This document shows, one piece after another, positions 63,507-64,000 of a stretch of 64,000 nucleotides of DNA. The notes beneath the pieces were generated by a model. The model saw only the letters and a list, made by a program, of their open reading frames with translations. It searched no databases and had not been told where the DNA came from. The translations under genes and the position numbers were made by a program. Numbering within the stretch: the first letter of the stretch is position 1; every line of letters starts with the position of its first letter. The DNA comes from WM-3-3 sp041660045 (GTDB lineage: Bacteria; Pseudomonadota; Gammaproteobacteria; Methylococcales; Methylomonadaceae): the NCBI GenBank assembly GCA_041660045.1, contig JBAZXA010000002.1, positions 310,001 through 374,000 of the forward strand, in the 5' to 3' direction.

Positions 63507-64000
63507 ATGCATCAGCAACTTATCTTAGATAAAATTTCAAGTATATTGGAAGTTACTGATAAGACTTACGATCAGCAACTAACAGAAATACTTGATAAAG
63601 CATCTCGGATTTTTGTTTCTGGAGCAGGCCGCTCAGGTCTGATCGGTAGATTTTTTGCCATGAGGCTAATGCATAGCGGATATGATGTTAGTGTTGTTGG
63701 TGAAATTGTGACACCTAGCATCAAAAAAGGTGACCTACTGATCGTGATTTCCGGTTCAGGTGAAACTGAACAACTCATTGCCTTCACTAAAAAAGCTAAA
63801 GAAATCGGTGCGCAAATTGTGCTAATTTCAGCAAAAAGCGATTCAACTATTGGTGATTTGGCAGACGCTGTATTTCAAGTTGGCAAGGCTGAGCAGTATG
63901 GTAAAGTCAAAGGTATGCCAATGGGAACCGTGTTTGAGTTGTCTACTTTACTGTTCTTAGAAGCAATGATTTCTCATGTTATCCACGAAAAAGGGATCGC
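63507..64000 (+). CDS. hxlB: 6-phospho-3-hexuloisomerase (3' truncated by the window edge)
   Basis: At least 164 residues, open to the end of the window. The SIS domain is seen in FVSGAGRSGLIGRFFAMRLM, VGEIVTPSIKKGDLLIVIS, GSGETEQ and the later KAEQYGKVKGMPMGTVFEL. It converts hexulose 6-phosphate to fructose 6-phosphate, the second RuMP step. Its ATG follows the hxlA stop codon by 1 nt. The full protein should be about 180 residues, so only the end is missing. Confidence 0.97.
   Translation, partial: MHQQLILDKISSILEVTDKTYDQQLTEILDKASRIFVSGAGRSGLIGRFFAMRLMHSGYDVSVVGEIVTPSIKKGDLLIVISGSGETEQLIAFTKKAKEIGAQIVLISAKSDSTIGDLADAVFQVGKAEQYGKVKGMPMGTVFELSTLLFLEAMISHVIHEKGI

Noticed and set aside
1..64000. 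CRISPR array, insertion sequence, prophage or defence island
   Set aside because: No regular repeat-spacer pattern, transposase, integrase, toxin-antitoxin or restriction gene was recognised.

Overview
The window looks like chromosomal sequence from a gammaproteobacterial methylotroph, most likely a type I methanotroph (Methylococcales). Supporting signs are the ribulose monophosphate pair hxlA-hxlB at the right edge, a gammaproteobacterial nifL-nifA pair next to a complete rnf operon, the smc-zipA-ligA order (ZipA is gammaproteobacterial), the miaB-ybeZ-ybeY-corC operon, csiV close to mfd, and three proteins with a VPxPA-type (PEP-CTERM-like) C-terminal sorting signal. The DNA is AT-leaning by eye. 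I see no rRNA, tRNA, CRISPR array, insertion sequence or prophage.

Layout. 1-1.4 kb: 3' part of a secreted esterase-like-phytase protein with a C-terminal sorting signal, then about 0.9 kb of non-coding DNA. 2.3-6.5 kb: ppk1-def, a small lipoprotein, mobA and bacterioferritin. 6.8-15.8 kb: the nitrogen-fixation electron-supply and control block. The rnfABCDGEH operon runs leftward, nifL-nifA run rightward, and between them lie a NifA-type upstream activator sequence and a sigma-54 promoter facing rnf. 16-21.5 kb: an ABM-fold protein, an SDR, an ArsC-like nitrogenase-associated protein, a ComEA-like protein, a second sorting-signal protein with a structured leader, two envelope genes and a flavin reductase. 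21.6-29 kb: a large MscS-type channel, ChrA, an L,D-transpeptidase and a YcbK/MepK-like peptidase.

29.2-35.9 kb: a putative carbohydrate cluster made of a DUF1704 (QEGLA/MATCAP-like) metallopeptidase-family protein, a full-length homologue of the animal phosphorylase-kinase alpha/beta subunit, glucokinase and galU. 35.9-43.3 kb: queA, mfd, a glutathione transferase, a third sorting-signal protein and a CsiV-like protein. 43.5-48.6 kb: miaB, ybeZ, ybeY, corC, galE and a GIY-YIG protein. 49-54.3 kb: a glutamine amidotransferase, a peroxiredoxin and glutathione reductase, a DUF547 protein, and queF-fhlB-psd. 54.4-60.6 kb: smc, zipA and a divergent ligA. 60.7-64 kb: a GAF/DUF484-GGDEF protein, a HAD phosphatase, hxlA and the 5' part of hxlB.

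The most interesting items are the animal-like PhK-alpha/beta and DUF1704 neighbours, the NifA/sigma-54 signals that also fix the rnfA start, the altered LigA at the standard ligA locus, and the repeats and hairpin before the sorting-signal gene at 19.1 kb. All family assignments come from reading motifs and from memory of the families; no search was run.
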